DNA of 64,000 nt from Uloborus plumipes (lineage: Eukaryota > Arthropoda > Arachnida > Araneae > Uloboridae). This document shows, in pieces, positions 20,926-34,205 of this stretch; the first letter of the stretch is position 1, and the number at the start of each line of letters is the position of its first letter. Under the pieces are notes generated by a model. That model was not told the DNA's origin, made no database searches, and was given only the letters and a program-made list of their open reading frames with translations. The DNA lies in assembly GCA_038373865.1 (NCBI GenBank), contig JAXGGA010000079.1, positions 62,001-126,000 of the forward strand, given 5' to 3'. The position numbers and the translations under genes are program-made.

Positions 20926-22589
20926 CGTCTTTTATGGACTCCAACTTCGAGCGCAATATTCTGACTATATGTGCAGTTTCCAAATCAGCAGACTTCTCCA
21001 GGCCAAGACTATATTTTTCCTTTAAAATTACTTTTCAATAAGTAAAAGTAACTATTAGTTCCACAATACTGCTTTAAGTATAGCATCTTGTCTCTTAATG
21101 CTTAAGCATGCATAAATGCATTAAGAGATAATATATAGCTTAAATAATTTTATTGCGAAATTCGTGACATGCTAATGTAGTATTGTTAGTGTAGACAAAT
21201 TGTCTGATACAATGTAGCGACATGCTAATATGGATCGAGCCTGTAGCTCGTCCTTAATAACTCACGGTTGCTTTTCTTAAGCATTCTGGAGTAGGAAAAG
21301 CCTGTAAACATAAAAATATCGTCTGTCAATTCATTAAAATTTGAAATTTTCTTTTGTAAAAAAAAACTACGTTGAAGAATGTAAGGGAAGAAGATTTTGT
21401 TTTTGATGCCTGTGGCATTCATGAAGTAAATGTAGGGTAGTATTCTAACACAACTACAACTTCAAAAGGTTTATGTTAAATGGGTTAGCTACTAGAAAAC
21501 ATAACATTCTAAAATGTTGCATTTATAAGCATAACTCTATTTAGGTAACAAAAAAGATATGTGGGCTGTCAATGGAATCGATTACGGGTCAATGAAGGTT
21601 GACGCGCATTGTACGCCGTATAGTTACGATTGGTTTCATATAAAATATTTACCTTCCAGCAATATATGCGTGAGTTCTATATTCTTACCAGAGTTCCATA
21701 ACATTAACAAAAAATATTTTCCCACATTTTATGTCAGCTATGCATTTCTAGACACAAAAGTTATAACAATTTCCCCCAAAATATCTACTGCAGATTTGCC
21801 TAAGCCATAAAAGAAAAATTTTGTTTCCTACGAACAGCAATTTATTATGTCTTGCTCAGAAAATAAACAACGGCTTTGTTAGAACAAGACAAAAGAAAAA
21901 AAAGGGGGGAAGGTGGAATACATTCTGTCAAATAATGTTTATGTTGCTTTTAAATTCTATGAAGTTTTATGAAGGTTTAGACCCTTCTAACCGAATGCAG
22001 CATGAATTAATGAATAAAAATTACCCACTTACATTACGATGCATTGATCGAATGCTTAAAATCATTTTATTGATTTCTGGTTTTTTTTCTGAAAATTTTG
22101 AATGCTATGGTTTCGATTGCATTATGCGAATGAAATTAAAACCCTAAACTACTTTTTCACAAAATATAGATATTTTACAAATGACAGCTAATTGCAAAGA
22201 CCTCTTTGAAATTTATTAATGTCCAGTTGTTAATCCGAACATTTGACGAATCTGAAAGACAATAAAGGATTATAGATAGTTACTTTAACTATTCGGTTAG
22301 ATAAAGTACCTTCATTTTATATAATATTTTACTCAAGTGTGTTTTCAATGTCTCAAGTGTTTTAGTTCTCTCAATCAGACTCAAGTGTCTCAGTTTATAA
22401 TCGAAATGAGGATATAATAAAAAGTTATAGACAGTTACTTCAACTATTGCGTTAGAGAAGCGCTTTCATTTTATATTAAACTTTAAACTCAAGTATATTT
22501 TCAAACGAAAAGTAAATAATAAAAAAAACAGTACGACAGTTATATAAATGAATAAATAAATAAAATGAGAGGCATCAGATAAAAGATTA
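20926..22589. other. AT-rich non-coding stretch
   Basis: No element ends found. ORFs of 65-108 residues (21225-21422 minus; 21559-21810 and 21821-22147 plus) lack motifs. Two similar short blocks (near 22274-22345 and 22424-22500, TAGTTACTTTAACTATT / CAGTTACTTCAACTATT) suggest an old local duplication. Confidence 0.4.
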
Positions 22590-24282
22590 GGGTGAGTTCT
22601 GTTAAGTGCGTACCCTTTTTTTCAAAGTTCATGTTCTCAAGGATGCTGCTCTGTTGAAAAATCTTGTACACTCAAAATTTTTTTTTAGTTTTCTTTCCAG
22701 ATCCTTTACAAAGATTTTCAAGCATATAATGTGTCAAATAAACCATAAGCATAGGTTTTGTGACCTGGTTTATGACACCTATTCTAAGGTACGCACTTTC
22801 CCTACCTGGCGGGGTAAGTGCGTCCACCTTAAATTATGTGAATATGAGCAGGAAAAAACTTCTGGCACATATTAAATATGTTAGGTAGTTGCCTTAGGAT
22901 AATTCCTAATACTAGAGATCAGCACTTGTTTGCATGGCTGAAACGCAATCAGTGATATCCCACGTGTCTTGCGAACATCTGTGATTTGAAGATTGAGAGT
23001 ATTGTGTTTGTGATTCTTCCCCTGTCCTTTCAATAAAACCAAGTGAGCAAATGTAAGTTGTTTTTATTCAGTAAAAATCACTTATAGTCTACATAGTTTA
23101 TTTTGGTTTAATACATTAACCAGTCTGTGTTTAAGCCGGGGTTCGCACTTACCCCTTCTTAAATGTAAGATGAGACATGTGCGTACAATAACGTTGCTGT
23201 AAGTGCGTACCCCTGTGATTTTCTTTAATTCTATTTGTATGGTAGATCGTTAGGTGACCTGAGTGAACAATTCGCTTTATTTTTCTTTTTTTAAAAATAA
23301 ATACGGTTTTAAATTTTTTTTTTTATTAGAATCAGCAGCAGTAAGAAAAAAACACAAAATAAAGAGTAAAAACAAAAAAAAATAATAATTGATCATGATA
23401 TGATACTTGTACTTTTTTTTCTTGTACATTGAAATAGTTTTTCACAAGGTGTTCTTAATTTTCTTAAATATAATTTATTCATTATTCCACCTTCGCTTTT
23501 TGAATCGGTTCCTTATTTAGTGTTTCACTTAATTTCATTGCTTCATTTGTCATTCCAGTTTAAATAAAGTATAGTTTATGATCGCTATTCTCAACGAAAA
23601 ATTTACTAACTGATATCTAAAAGCCAATATATTTCAGAGGTAATGAATACAATTGAAATCTTATGCCGCATTTAATGTAAATATAAATACTTGATACAAA
23701 TGACGTCGGATTTATAACCGGCTTATAAAAGAGTTATAAGCAAAATTAAAGGTGAATTACTAGAGTCGGATTTTTAACGTAATGGTACACACTTGCCTCA
23801 TCATAATGGTACGCATTTGCTCCGCATAATAGTACGCATATGCCTCATGATAGTGGTACGCACTTGCCCCATCATAATGGTACGCACTTACCCCCACCTT
23901 ACTTTAAAGAAAGGGAAAGTGCGTACCGTCATATAAACAAATTTTAGTGAGAGTATTTGATCAAAATACCCCATGTATATTATTAGCAGCTATTACTCAA
24001 AAGAAACAACTTGCATTTCTTGACTTCAATTGCTTGGTATGACTACAAGAGAAACTGAAACAAAACCTTCTCAATCTTTACTTTAGAGTTTTTTTGAAGA
24101 CATTTAAGTTGTCTCTGATTGTGTTTCGTCTATTGATTCCTGGCCTGAATTCTACTTATTGAAATTATCATTAGACAGTTATCTAACATAGTCGATGCGT
24201 TGCAGAAGCCATTTCAGGACAGTATTCATTTAATTCCCAGTGGACGCACTTACCCCGTGGACGCACTTACCAGAACTCACCC
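22590..24282. mobile_element. Element A: TA-duplicating 1.7-kb transposon with GTGCGTACC motif arrays
   Basis: The left end GGGTGAGTTCTGTTAAGTGC matches the reverse-complemented right end GGGTGAGTTCTGGTAAGTGC. TA flanks both sides (22588-22589 and 24283-24284); the right flank is a TA-rich microsatellite. A second copy, B, lies at 48431-54019 in opposite orientation. The interior repeats GGTAAGTGCGTACC-type words in both orientations near both ends, at about 22790-22830, 23140-23215 and 23785-23930. A TA duplication suggests a Tc1/mariner-like mobiliser, but no transposase motif is visible. An 89-residue ORF (22606-22875) is conserved with B at about 93 percent, which may simply reflect the young age of the copies. 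A is the uninterrupted version and supplies the empty sites for three insertions in B. Confidence 0.85.
23785..23930. repeat. Tandem array of about 22-bp units inside element A
   Basis: Five successive units of the form ATAATGGTACGCACTTGCC with small changes (GTACACACTTG, GTACGCATTTG, GTACGCATATG, GTACGCACTTG, GTACGCACTTA). The same array, inverted, lies at about 50785-50935 in copy B. Confidence 0.85.
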
Positions 24283-24284
24283 TA

Positions 24285-25907
24285 TATATATATTTATATA
24301 TTTAGAGAGAGAGATAGAGAAAGGGGGGGAGGGGGGATGTGTTGCATCCAAGTCAATAAAATAATGCACATTTTATTTAAAAAAAAGAAGCTTGCAAAAT
24401 ATGTGAGAAAAAATCACTATGTATTTACTAATGTGCACGGAGAGCAAACTACTCAAATGGCTTGTTTTCCATCACATGCTGCCTGCCATTAACTTTGTCA
24501 TCCGGAGTGCAGTTCCTCTAAATATGAGGTTTAAATTAATAATTACATAAATCTCAAATTTGAAATGGAGAAAATAAGAAGGCAGTTAGTTGAAAAGAAT
24601 GTCTTTGCCAAAAATATCTGCTGTTGAATTGATAAACAAAGATAATTTGAAAATGCTTGGAAAAACCTATGTCAAAATTATTAACATCATATTAGTGTTG
24701 TTTTAGTTTATTATTCCTCATGTTCTTTGCTTGTTATTACTCATCATGACTTTTGCTTATGAGTTCTCACTACGAAATCTTTCTTCATAAATGTAAAAAA
24801 AAAAAAAAAATCAATAATTAAGTATAGGGTAACCATACAAAATCCAGAAAAATGATATATTTTTGAGCATAACACCCAATTTCAACTTCATTTATATTTT
24901 TAAAATTAATTTTTTCCGCTGTTTGTATATTATTAACGCTCAGACGATTTAAAAGAAAGAGAAACAAAATATAGAGTTCTTTATATTGAACTAAAATGGA
25001 TTCAATGTCAAATTTAATGTCAATGCTCAAATAATTTCCAAGTATTTTCTTTGTGCAGATAAAAAAAAAATTAAAAACTGGAACATTTTATCTTCTGAAC
25101 ACTAATATTGAATAGCGAGAGCAAGAACAATAAGGATGAAAAACTAGCTAGCATAAAATTTTCGAACCATGCTTATTTTTAAGTTTATGAAACGGAATTT
25201 TTAAGCAAATTTCGAAACTAATTATCAATAAATTTATTACCAAATATAATACGCTACACTGACTTCGAAGAAATGCGTCTAGGAGCTGCTCGCTTTACAA
25301 AAGCGATTCTTTAGGGGCAAAAATAATAATTTCCGCTTGGGTGAGCTCATGCTAAATTTATATTTTAACTTTTCCTAAGGTAAATTCAAATAAAGCTACA
25401 CATTTTTGTGAGCAGAAACGATGATCGCGGAAAAGGAGTCTGAGTAAAGCATTTTTAATCTTTTAAACTTATTTAGTCTTAAAAGTGGAATTATATTTTC
25501 AACTGAAGTAGAGTAAAGGGATTTTTCTTAAGTTTAAAAACAAATAGCTTAAATATTTTTAAAACGCTTTCTATTTCTTTCTTTCATTGTGTAACAGAAG
25601 ACAATTTGACCAAATGGCGTTTGGAAAATTAACTACTTTCTCGAAGTATATTTTCGGAATAGGTTTTCTTTTACATTCCCTAACCAATGAAGAGTTGCTA
25701 ATATATTTCTTCCCAACAAAGCAGCGATGCAACTGGGTTATTTTTCAAGGAGCAAAAATAATCTTTCTTGGTCTGATAGGAGTTAAGTTTAAGTGTACGA
25801 AAACGGTGAAGGTCATAAGAGGGATCGCAAAAAATTATTAAAAAAAAAAAAAACTAAACGGAAAATGGCAGGGAAAGAGAAGATGTGCACTGTAACAGTT
25901 ACAGTGA
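24285..25907. other. AT-rich non-coding stretch
   Basis: It begins with TA- and GA-rich simple sequence (24285-24340) and holds an A16 run near 24796. ORFs at 24818-25030 and 25587-25841 have no motifs. A perfect CACTGTAAC-A-GTTACAGTG palindrome sits at 25888-25906, just before the SINE. Confidence 0.4.
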
Positions 25908-26212
25908 GGGCCACTTTGTCTAGTGGTCAGAGTTGTCTGACTCTCATATGGAAGTTCCGGGTTCGAATCCGGACTCGGGCATGGATGAACTTTCTCTCTC
26001 CTGTGCTTGTCCTTTATTTGAGAGAATGTGGCGTACTGTGAATGGCCTTTTCTACAAACAAATCCTTATTGCATGTGTGGAAGTCGGACTTCACACCAAA
26101 TTACGGTACAGTTTAAAAAATGAAGCAGCTCACTTCAAATTACCAGCCGAGGCGGTATAGAAGAACAAAAGTTATAGTAATTGGTACTTTGTAAATAAAA
26201 TAAAATCAAAAA
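25908..26212 (+). mobile_element. tRNA-derived SINE
   Basis: The head (25908-25982) carries a polymerase III A box around TAGTGGTCAGAG (25921-25932) and a perfect B box GGTTCGAATCC (25960-25970) in a T-arm context (TTCCGGGTTCGAATCCGG). The anticodon-loop region CTCTCAT resembles tRNA-Glu(CTC), but the anticodon stem is poorly paired and there is no proper acceptor stem, so this is not a functional tRNA gene. A roughly 220-bp unrelated body follows and ends in an A-rich AAATAAAATAAAATCAAA tail, as expected for a SINE. ORFs at 25793-26160 are products of the repeat. Exact 3' end and target duplication were not resolved. Confidence 0.75.
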
Positions 26213-27290
26213 TATTTAAGAGAAAGATGTAAAAAGTGCCGATTCAATTTTTTCTCCACTTTCCATGATGTTGTTTTTAACTCTCAAATATGTTCATTGA
26301 AACTTCAAATTATGCATAAAAAGCAGGAATAAGAGAGCTTTCGTAAATATTTTATTTTACGTAAATATATTATTACTATACTGAAGAAGTGGTTTCTTTA
26401 ACTCGGGAAGCAGCATGGGCAGTGAGAAGTGTACCCATGTAAAATAAATGAATTAAATAACTTTAGAAACTACAACAAATTCTTACACACACTCTAATTT
26501 TCCACGGAAAAGACAAAGATTTGGATTTATCTTTACGATCGGAGTTTCCAAGGGAAGAAACGGGATATCAGGCTAATGATGCGTTTAACTGTTCTGACGA
26601 CACTAATGATCCTTGATACAGATATAAATTGGACTAACTATACTAGATAAATATAATCTGATCAAATAAGTATTTAAAGTAGGCAAAAACTAAAAGATGA
26701 AACACATCTATTTTGGTAGTTGAATTTTACTTGGCAGCGTTATGTTTCTCGAAGTCTTTTTTCTTACAGATCCTGTAGTCAACACACATTCACGATCAAA
26801 AAATTTTCTATTATGAAATTCTTGGAGTTAGTTATATTTAATAAAATTTTTTTGGTGTAAAAAGGTGAATGGCATAAAAAACGAATTTCACAATAAATAA
26901 ATAAATAAAATAAAATAAAACCAGTTTGCCGCCGAAGCATGTATTGTGCAAATGAAACTCTAACCCGAAAGGGTATTGTTTTAATGAACTTTATTGTTGC
27001 AAAAAATTTATCTATATGATATACACCAATTTTAAGGAAACAGTCAATTAATCTATATAATCCCAAATACTTTCAAAAAATAACTTACAATTACATGTTT
27101 TGTTTTTAATGATCGATATATAAATTTGAAATATTTTAAATAAACTAGGTCATTTGTTTTATCGAAGTAGTGTTGCTCAAATACGAATACAATAAATTTA
27201 TTGCCTCGGACGAGAAAGCTGGGGCGTTTTTAAAGAGACAAAGGTACTTGACACTTCTCTAATATTTTAAAGCATACTTAAATTGCACAC
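26213..27290. other. AT-rich non-coding stretch
   Basis: No gene or element recognised. The 95-residue minus ORF at 26779-27066 has no motif. Confidence 0.4.
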
Positions 27291-27560
27291 ATAAATCGTA
27301 CCTTTTTTTTTTTTTTTTTTTGCTAGTGGAGTATAAAGTACACGTAACATAATTCTTACGTGTTTTGCGTTACATGAACATATTTTAGAGCTGTCTGATT
27401 GTGATTCTTTAAAATAAAGATATAATATAAATTTCATGTATAAATCGTAGTTTTTCTTTTTGCTAGAGGAGTATAACGTACACTTAAAACAATTCTTGCG
27501 TGTTTTGCGTTACATGAACATATTTTAGAGCTGTCTGATTGTGATTCTTTAAAATAAAGG
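27291..27560. repeat. Tandem duplication, about 149-bp period, two copies
   Basis: Copy 1 starts ATAAATCGTACC at 27291 and copy 2 ATAAATCGTAG at 27440. Both contain a T-rich tract, GCTAG-GGAGTATAA, GTGTTTTGCGTTACATGAAC and end TTCTTTAAAATAAAG. The main differences are the length of the T tract and about a dozen substitutions. Confidence 0.85.
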
Positions 27561-28711
27561 AATAATAAAAAAACAATCAAAAGGCATATGTTGCATTAAA
27601 TAAATTGCTTAGTTCATGCTTTTTGGATTTTAACGTATTTCACATCCATCATAGTCAGTTCAACGAAAAAGAAATTTTACGTGATTACGGCTCGAGCTAC
27701 GGTTTACGAAAAATGCAACTTCAGCAGGTCCAACGAACAATACGTTAATGTTCAAAGCATCATAATTAGGAAACTTTTCAAACAAAAAACTCAATGTTTT
27801 AAAACCACTTTTTGAACATTTTACTGCTATTATACAATGTTTAACATTGAAAAGCTCCGAAGGCAAGAAAATTAATTGCAGTTTGCTTGAAACAGTGATT
27901 AATTATATTTCAAACATATAACTCATTTTGTCTTTACGTACTTTCTTTCAGGTATTTTCTTCATAAAAGCATATTTTGTCCAAAGCATTATAAACTATTT
28001 TAGTCTTAATTAGAAATTTTATTTTCAGCGCAATAAGAAAAGAAAAATTCGATGTTTCTAGCAATTTTAATCGGTGTTTCTCTAAATGCTTTGGGCAATC
28101 ACTTTCTCGGGGAAAATAAATTTCTCATTCTTTATTTTTTCGTGAGTTTAGTTTTGCTACTGATTTTTTGAGAATTCACAAGAATTTCTGCTTACTTTTG
28201 AAAAATTATTTTTAACAGTCCTTTTAAATAAAGAGTTAAACTCAAATGTAAGTGTTTTGAATACCCTTTTTAAGACAGTTTGCATAATTCTTCTCCCTTT
28301 TCAAAATACATAGATCATCATAAATTTTCCTGAACCTCTCTTTTCTTCACCCGTCTCATTATTCTCATGTTTTAGAAGGACATATTTTTTCTCTAAAATA
28401 CTAAATCATAATTTGTATCTTTTAAGACTTATTTTATTATTACTTAAAATTATTACTGTTTACACTGAAAAATAGTATTTAATAGATAATTGCTTCATTT
28501 TCGGAACAGGTGTTTATCGTATGAATTATCAACTAATCATTAATTCTCCTTTTGGTCCTAAGAGTAAACATTTACTGGTGCTCAACTTTGATATCGTTTT
28601 AAACCACACTTAATAATTGTATAACCCTTTGTAGCATAGTTTAGTTAACTTCCTCGATTATGTTTTTTTCGTCATCTTAATTCCAAATTTTATTTTTATT
28701 ACTATCTGATA
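27561..28711. other. AT-rich non-coding stretch
   Basis: Nothing recognised. Confidence 0.4.
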
Positions 28712-29506
<795 letters not shown>

Positions 29507-29513
29507 ATACACA

Positions 29514-30698
29514 GATAAATTAGAGAAAAATTAACCTTCTAAAGTTGGTAAAATGCTATTAGTGATAAACATTTTATTTAAATTTTAGTCGATCTTTAAT
29601 TTTGCATCCCAAATTGTTAAACAACATTCAAGAAACGTATTTTGCAATTTTAATAGGTTTTCACTTTTTTTTTTCTCTTTTCTGAAAAGTTGCCTTTTTT
29701 TACGTTAATTCACAACGTCCATAAAAAAATGTGCCTTGGATTTAAAAAAAAGCACTAAATCTAAACATTTTATAAAGTCACATAGACACGGTTTTTTAAA
29801 TGTTGAATGCAGAAAAATAAATCCAAACAAAAAAAGTGTCACTTAAGCAAAGTATTTGCATATTAACTTAAGAAAAACATAATAACTTAAAATTTGCGAA
29901 ATAAATTTGAGACGCTCAAAAGAAAATAAAGGAAGCAGCAGAGCAAAATAGCTAACATTAAACTATCATTATGTATTTATATTTTGTATCAGATCGTAAC
30001 TAACACTCACTGAGTCAATTGGAAACTTAAATGCTTAGTTTCAGTTCTTTGAAAATTTCTGAAAGTGATTTTTGCTTTAACGATACAAAGCATTAATAAA
30101 ACATTAGAAAGTGCTAGTGATTTTTATTTACTCAGGCCACTTTAGTTTGAAGTAAGCTGTAAGTATAGAATTTACAGGGTAATTTGAAAACAAAAGTTTC
30201 GAAATCGTTAAAAGGGAATAAATACTTATCGCGTTTTACCTCGCATTGAAATGATTTAAAATAAGCGCAAATAAAACAATTTCAGCGAAATAATAACTGA
30301 TATTACAAATACGTGTGTAATAAATTCAAATACAATTTAATTGAATGAAATTACTGCTTGAAAAAGACCATAAGTAATTGATTAGATATACTATGTTATT
30401 TAGTTATTCACTCATTTATTTCTTGAAATGTTCTTAAAATTTGTTGCAACTAGAAAGCTAGAGTTAGGTGATGGAGTGGGGGGGGGGGGGAGGGGGGTAA
30501 TTTTTTTTACTAATTTAAATCCAGAAGAACGAACCTATCTTTTTGCTAATTACTAAAGAATTAATTGATGAAAACGAATTGGTTCAGCGAAATAAGAACT
30601 AAAACTATAATAATATGTGTTATAAATTCTAATAGAATCGATTCGGATGAAATCCCTATTGATTAAATCATATTATTAAAAGAAAGGAATTTGTAGCA
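29514..30698. other. AT-rich non-coding stretch
   Basis: No gene or element ends. A G13 run lies at 30478-30490. Confidence 0.4.
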
Positions 30699-31131
30699 CA
30701 GTAAACTTTCGATTATCCGATAGCGGGTAATCCGCGGTTTGTATTATCTACGAGGTTCTCGGGAAAGAAACAAACACTATTAACAGATTGTTTCGAAAAG
30801 CACGAATTTAAATTTTGTTTTGCTTAACAATTCTTACCCAAGAATGCGGTGAACTTCATTCAATAAATTATTTTACCTGGGTGTTATCGTAAGTACCACT
30901 TCTTTATAGAATTTATATGATTGAGAACCTCAAATACAAATAATTTTTTATGCTGTACCTATCATCACTGTTTGTACGCATCACGTTTTAAGTGGGATGT
31001 AATTATTTTTAAGCTAAAGACATTTTTTATCTTCTTTACCCCTCATTTTATGCTTTTTTCGGATTATCCGCAATTTTCGTTATCCGCGATATCCGTGTCA
31101 CCCAATATCGCGGATAATCGGGAGTGTACTG
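30699..31131. mobile_element. pogo/Tigger-like MITE (433 bp)
   Basis: The left end CAGTAAACTTTCGATTATCC and the reverse-complemented right end CAGTACACTCCCGATTATCC match at all but three or four positions. TA follows the right end (31132-31133); the left flank reads CA, so that copy of the duplication has probably mutated. The repeated GGATTATCCGC words near both ends are typical of this group. The 77-residue ORF at 30921-31154 is not a gene. Confidence 0.75.
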
Positions 31132-31133
31132 TA

Positions 31134-33706
31134 TCAAGAAGAACTGACAAATAGTTTGCAAAGAAAAATTAAATATTATGAAATAAATGGCAAGATATTA
31201 TGTGAAACGATTTATGAATAGTTTTAAAGTATGAGTAGGAAAATTAGAATGAAGAGGTAAGCATTTAACATGACACTGGTTGAACATTATCTTTTTTTTT
31301 TCTTTTTTTTTTTAGCAACGAAACGTCTCAGTTTTCAAGTTACGCATTTAAATCTTTCTACGTTCTAAAATAAAGAAAGAAACAAAAAGTAAAACCTGGT
31401 TAATAAACACTAAGACAATAGTTAGTGATCATGCTTGTAAAGATACAAAATCAATGACTTCATTGATTCTTTTTTTTTTTTTTTTTTGTCACTTGTACAG
31501 TTCATAAAAATTGATTGAAATGTTTGTGGGAAAAAATTGAAAGGTTCTCAAATTCTCTTTACAGTAAAGCTCTTCAGACTAACAATCGAACTATTTTTTG
31601 GAAAGTAAAAATTGCCTCATTGAAGAAAATTTCACTTTTAACAGAAGATTTTTAGGTAACTATTTGTAAAACTATTTGCTGATAAGTTATTTTTTTCAGT
31701 GGGTTAAAATTTAACTAATAAAAAAGGCTATTTTGTTTTTTGTTTTGAAAAACAGAAATCATCATTTTTTCTACTTTTACTGAACAACTTTTTCAACATG
31801 ACCCATTGCTGTCTATTTTGTTTTGAAGAAGTTATAATTAGTTTTTCATGCTTTTATGAACATTTTATTCAGGAATTCGAAAATATAATTACAGATAAGT
31901 ACACTTTTCGAAATATTTTCTTCATTTATAAATTTAAATTTCTTATTAGACGTTAAGGAAACCAATAGTAGTGTTGCTGTTATTGTTGTTACTTATAATT
32001 CTCGGGTACCCAAGCCCGAGTAGATAAATGTACCTGATTCAATTTGCAATAGGTGCGGCTGCACATAAGGCCTAAAACTTATAGTTTTCCAAAAAGAGAA
32101 AACAAATCATTTTTTAAACATTTTTTTTAATTGAAATATTTCTCTTTAATTTTCAAGTTGACTGGCGTCAACAAATAATTTAAAAATGAGTGTTGAAAAA
32201 AGGTTTGACTTTCCTGCAGTACTTAAATCTATTGCACAACGCCCAAAAATAAGGGGGTTTGTTTTGGATTGAGTTACATTTTTCATTATGAACAAATTGT
32301 TACCCTGATGCGTGGCATGAAATATGCTTCTAACGCCATTCCTGGCGATTCTCACGTAAGAGGATTTCCTGAATTTAAATATGACTACCGTTTTCCCAAA
32401 TAACTATCAACTTTTGGAAATAAGTGCCCGCTCCCCACCATCGTTTTTGGATTTCAACGATTTCATATCAATACTATCGACGCAACAAGTTCGCAAACAC
32501 AAAAATGTCTAGTAAGGAGGGAGATTAAAATATTTTTTTAAATCATAAAAATCGATCTGGCTTATTCTCCAAATTTTTTACTTATTTTTCAATCAATCGT
32601 ATAAGCTATGTATCCGAAAATATGCTTACGTAGAAAAACATTTTAGGGGGAGTAAGCATATTTTATCCCCTCTAAGCTTTGTTACAATTTTTTACGTTTT
32701 TGAACTTCACACTACTCTCAAATCATGGCTACGAAATAGTCTAAAAGCTTTCTTTTTTTAAAAGGCTGATGAAGGGCTGTTTCCAAAAAGTGATGGGGGG
32801 GGGGGGGAGTAATCATATTTCGATATACAGGAGGTCATTTTATAAAAGAATGAGCAGGAACAATGTCAGAAGCATTTTTCATGTCACCCAGTGAAATTAA
32901 CTTCATATTTCCTTTAAAATGCTCTCTATGCCAGAAACCTAAACATTGCATAACAGATTAATTCTTAAAAAGCAATTTTACGCAACCTTCACATTAGTCA
33001 ACTTGCAAAAAAAAAAAATATTTCTTAACTTAGAGAAATGTGCTGAAAAGATTATTTTTTGCAGAAATTCACAAATTTTAGAAACCGTGCGGGAGACCTA
33101 ACTATTTTTTTATTAGAATACATTTTTTGTGGTACATGTGAGTTTGAAAGGGCAACTTTTTATGAACTTAAAATTTTGAATTTCCTCAAAAAAAAATCGA
33201 TTCACTCTAATATTCAGTCAACATTCAGTATTTGTACGTGTGCTGTTACCTTAGTCATGTTTTAAAATTATGCTGAGTTCCAGAAAAACTTTAATTAAAA
33301 CCGGTATTTACGAAAAGGGTAGAGTAACACGGGGTTACAAGCATTACTTAAAGTAATTTCAACTTTTTAAAGTTAATTTCTGAAATTGTAGTTTAAATAT
33401 TAAACAAATAAATTGGAATCATGTGGAATAATCAAAGAATTTAAAATGATTAACAGTTCTATTAATCTGATATTAAAGCAAATAATTGCAAATTCTTGAA
33501 CCCAGATATCACAATAATAAGCAGATAATGATTAATTAATAAAAAATAATTAAAAAGGAATTAATAAATTAAAACATAAAAATAAATAAAGGACTAAATA
33601 ACTAGGGCAACTTTAACAATATATGAAAATAATTTCAGTAAATTGTTTTAGGCAACTATATGCAATTAAAATGCTGAATTGTGAGTGTAAATCGTGTAAT
33701 AAAGTA
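31134..33706. other. AT-rich non-coding stretch
   Basis: Nothing bounded. G13 run at 32795-32807; poly-T runs near 31290-31315 and 31470-31488. ORFs at 32146-32355 and 33059-33265 have no recognisable motifs. Confidence 0.4.
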
Positions 33707-33870
33707 TTAGGTAACCGGAATAAAACCATATATTTCATTATGAAGGTTTAATCCTACGTTAAAGAAGCACAAATATACAGGTATACTGAAGACACGTGTT
33801 TCGAGGTTACAAGGAACCCTTTTTTCAATGCATGAAGTGTGAGCGTTAGGATGAAGAATCATCCGATAAA
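33707..33870 (-). repeat. Dispersed repeat fragment with CGAAACACGTGTC core, minus strand
   Basis: On the minus strand it reads GGGTTCCTTGTAACCTCGAA followed by ACACGTGTC, then a tail (TTCAGTATACCTGTATATTT, GTGCTTCTTTAACGTAGG). The fragment at 34206-34310 is the same sequence on the plus strand, so the two form an inverted pair about 400 bp apart. The 66-residue minus ORF here (33707-33907) follows the repeat; I do not support it as a gene. Confidence 0.65.
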
Positions 33871-34205
33871 AGCAACACGGAGGAACAAAAGGCAGTATAA
33901 ATAGCAAAAACTGGATATTAACGAAACAAACAATACAATGCTTACAGCTGAAATTTATTACATGAAACCATCAAGAAAAAACCGTTAAGAAATAAATTTC
34001 GAAAAAATCCGAAAGATAATAAACTTTGTCAAATGAATGAAACCACTTATGAATAAATTAGCAATACATTTGCAAATAGGAAAATTATGTACCGAAGCAA
34101 TTGTAACACACGGAAAAACAGCAGAAAGAAAACAGAATGAAATAAAATAAAATGAAATCAGTCAAAAAATGTGTGCAAAAATTTGAAAAGGTAAATTAAT
34201 TAATT

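Noticed and set aside
22606..22875. Conserved 89-94 residue protein shared by elements A and B (also 53733-54017 minus)
   Set aside because: Its start lies in the terminal repeat, there is no recognisable motif, and conservation is expected from two young copies of the same element.
23785..23930. CRISPR-like repeat array
   Set aside because: The units are contiguous and near-identical with no unique spacers, and they sit inside a eukaryotic transposon.
24431..24547. Short ORF MCTESKLLKWLVFHHMLPAI...
   Set aside because: It is about 38 codons with no acceptor upstream; similar ORFs occur by chance throughout the window.
25908..25982. Functional tRNA gene
   Set aside because: The B box is perfect, but the acceptor and anticodon stems do not pair properly and a SINE body with an A-rich tail follows.
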